DNA from: an uncultured bacterium
GTDB lineage: Bacteria > Actinomycetota > Actinomycetes > S36-B12
DNA: 6,129 nucleotides
Direction: 5' to 3'
Assembly: GCA_903908025.1 (NCBI GenBank)
Contig: CAIVQM010000423.1
Coordinates: forward strand, 1-6,129
The notes beneath the pieces are model-generated. The model had not been told where the DNA came from, ran no database searches, and worked only from the letters and a program-made list of their open reading frames with translations. Shown here piece after piece: positions 5,990-6,129 of the stretch (positions are counted from its first letter, which is position 1; every line of letters starts with the position of its first letter). The position numbers were made by a program, and so were the translations under genes.

Positions 5990-6129
5990 ATGCGGGCAGC
6001 GTCGCTGCCGCGGGGACTGCCACTGTGGCGGCGGCCGGAGCGGCAACCGTCGCAGCTGCGGGGACTGCCACTGTGGCGGCCTCGGGAGCGGCCACCGTGC
6101 CGGCGACCGGGGCGGCAACCGTTGCAGCC
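5862..6129 (-). CDS. Second Ala-rich surface protein paralogue, 5' part outside window
   Basis: Only the last 88 residues are present, and the frame is open to the right edge. It consists of (V/A)PAAATVA octapeptides, then TLPASVPAGGGSSAP, a hydrophobic segment nearly identical to that of the neighbouring protein (FPVWGAAMIVAAALAAAGA), and a short tail RLAKSSN. The octapeptides lack the Lys of the other copy, so its stalk would be uncharged. The in-frame GTG at 6093-6095 is inside the repeat array and is not a credible start, because a signal peptide is expected further right, beyond the window. Function is unknown. Similar anchors and 3' hairpins show it arose by tandem duplication with the gene at 4822. 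Confidence 0.85.
   Translation of the reverse strand, partial: AATVAAPVAGTVAAPEAATVAVPAAATVAAPAAATVAVPAAATLPASVPAGGGSSAPGQDFPVWGAAMIVAAALAAAGAGMRLAKSSN
6013..6129 (-). repeat. 24-bp tandem repeats with a 48-bp higher-order period
   Basis: Units start at 6013, 6037, 6061, 6085 and 6109 and continue past the edge. Units 6013 and 6061 share GGGACTGCCACTGTGGCGGC, and units 6037, 6085 and 6109 resemble each other. The array is therefore built of 48-bp pairs encoding alternating Val-Pro and Ala-Pro octapeptides. Confidence 0.85.

Overview
The window is GC-rich and closely packed, and its codon positions favour G and C. It looks like a chromosomal segment from a high-GC actinobacterium. The fused OleB-OleC protein and the secreted TAP-type peptidase both fit Actinobacteria, perhaps a Micrococcales-like lineage. 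The genus cannot be read from this sequence.

Left part (1-2601, minus strand): an olefin-biosynthesis operon read leftwards. oleA (1579-2601) encodes a thiolase-fold enzyme that condenses two fatty acyl-CoAs head to head. Its stop codon overlaps by 4 bases the GTG start of oleBC (1-1582), a beta-lactone decarboxylase fused to an AMP-forming beta-lactone synthetase. oleBC runs off the left edge. oleD, the ketoreductase needed to complete the pathway, is not in the window and would be expected further left. The oleA leader can form two competing hairpins around its ribosome binding site. The linker between the OleB and OleC domains contains a 32-bp imperfect palindrome.

Middle (2602-4693, plus strand): a 125-bp divergent intergenic region, then a secreted alpha/beta-hydrolase of the tripeptidyl aminopeptidase (S33, SlpD/TAP-like) type. 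It probably starts from a leaderless GTG. A YdeI/OmpD-associated-type protein follows after 23 bp and appears to have lost its C-terminal third.

Right part (4694-6129, minus strand): a tandem pair of paralogous, Ala-rich, low-complexity cell-surface proteins. The first is complete, with a signal peptide, a His/Asp/Ser-rich acidic region, Lys-Pro-Ala octapeptide repeats and a C-terminal membrane anchor. The second is cut by the right edge. The duplicated block includes the C-terminal anchor coding sequence and a roughly 100-nt nested hairpin just 3' of each gene. The hairpin is largely conserved in pairing between the two copies. This repeat-protein plus 3'-hairpin module is the least explained structure here. 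The truncated YdeI-like gene ends within a few bases of the duplication boundary.
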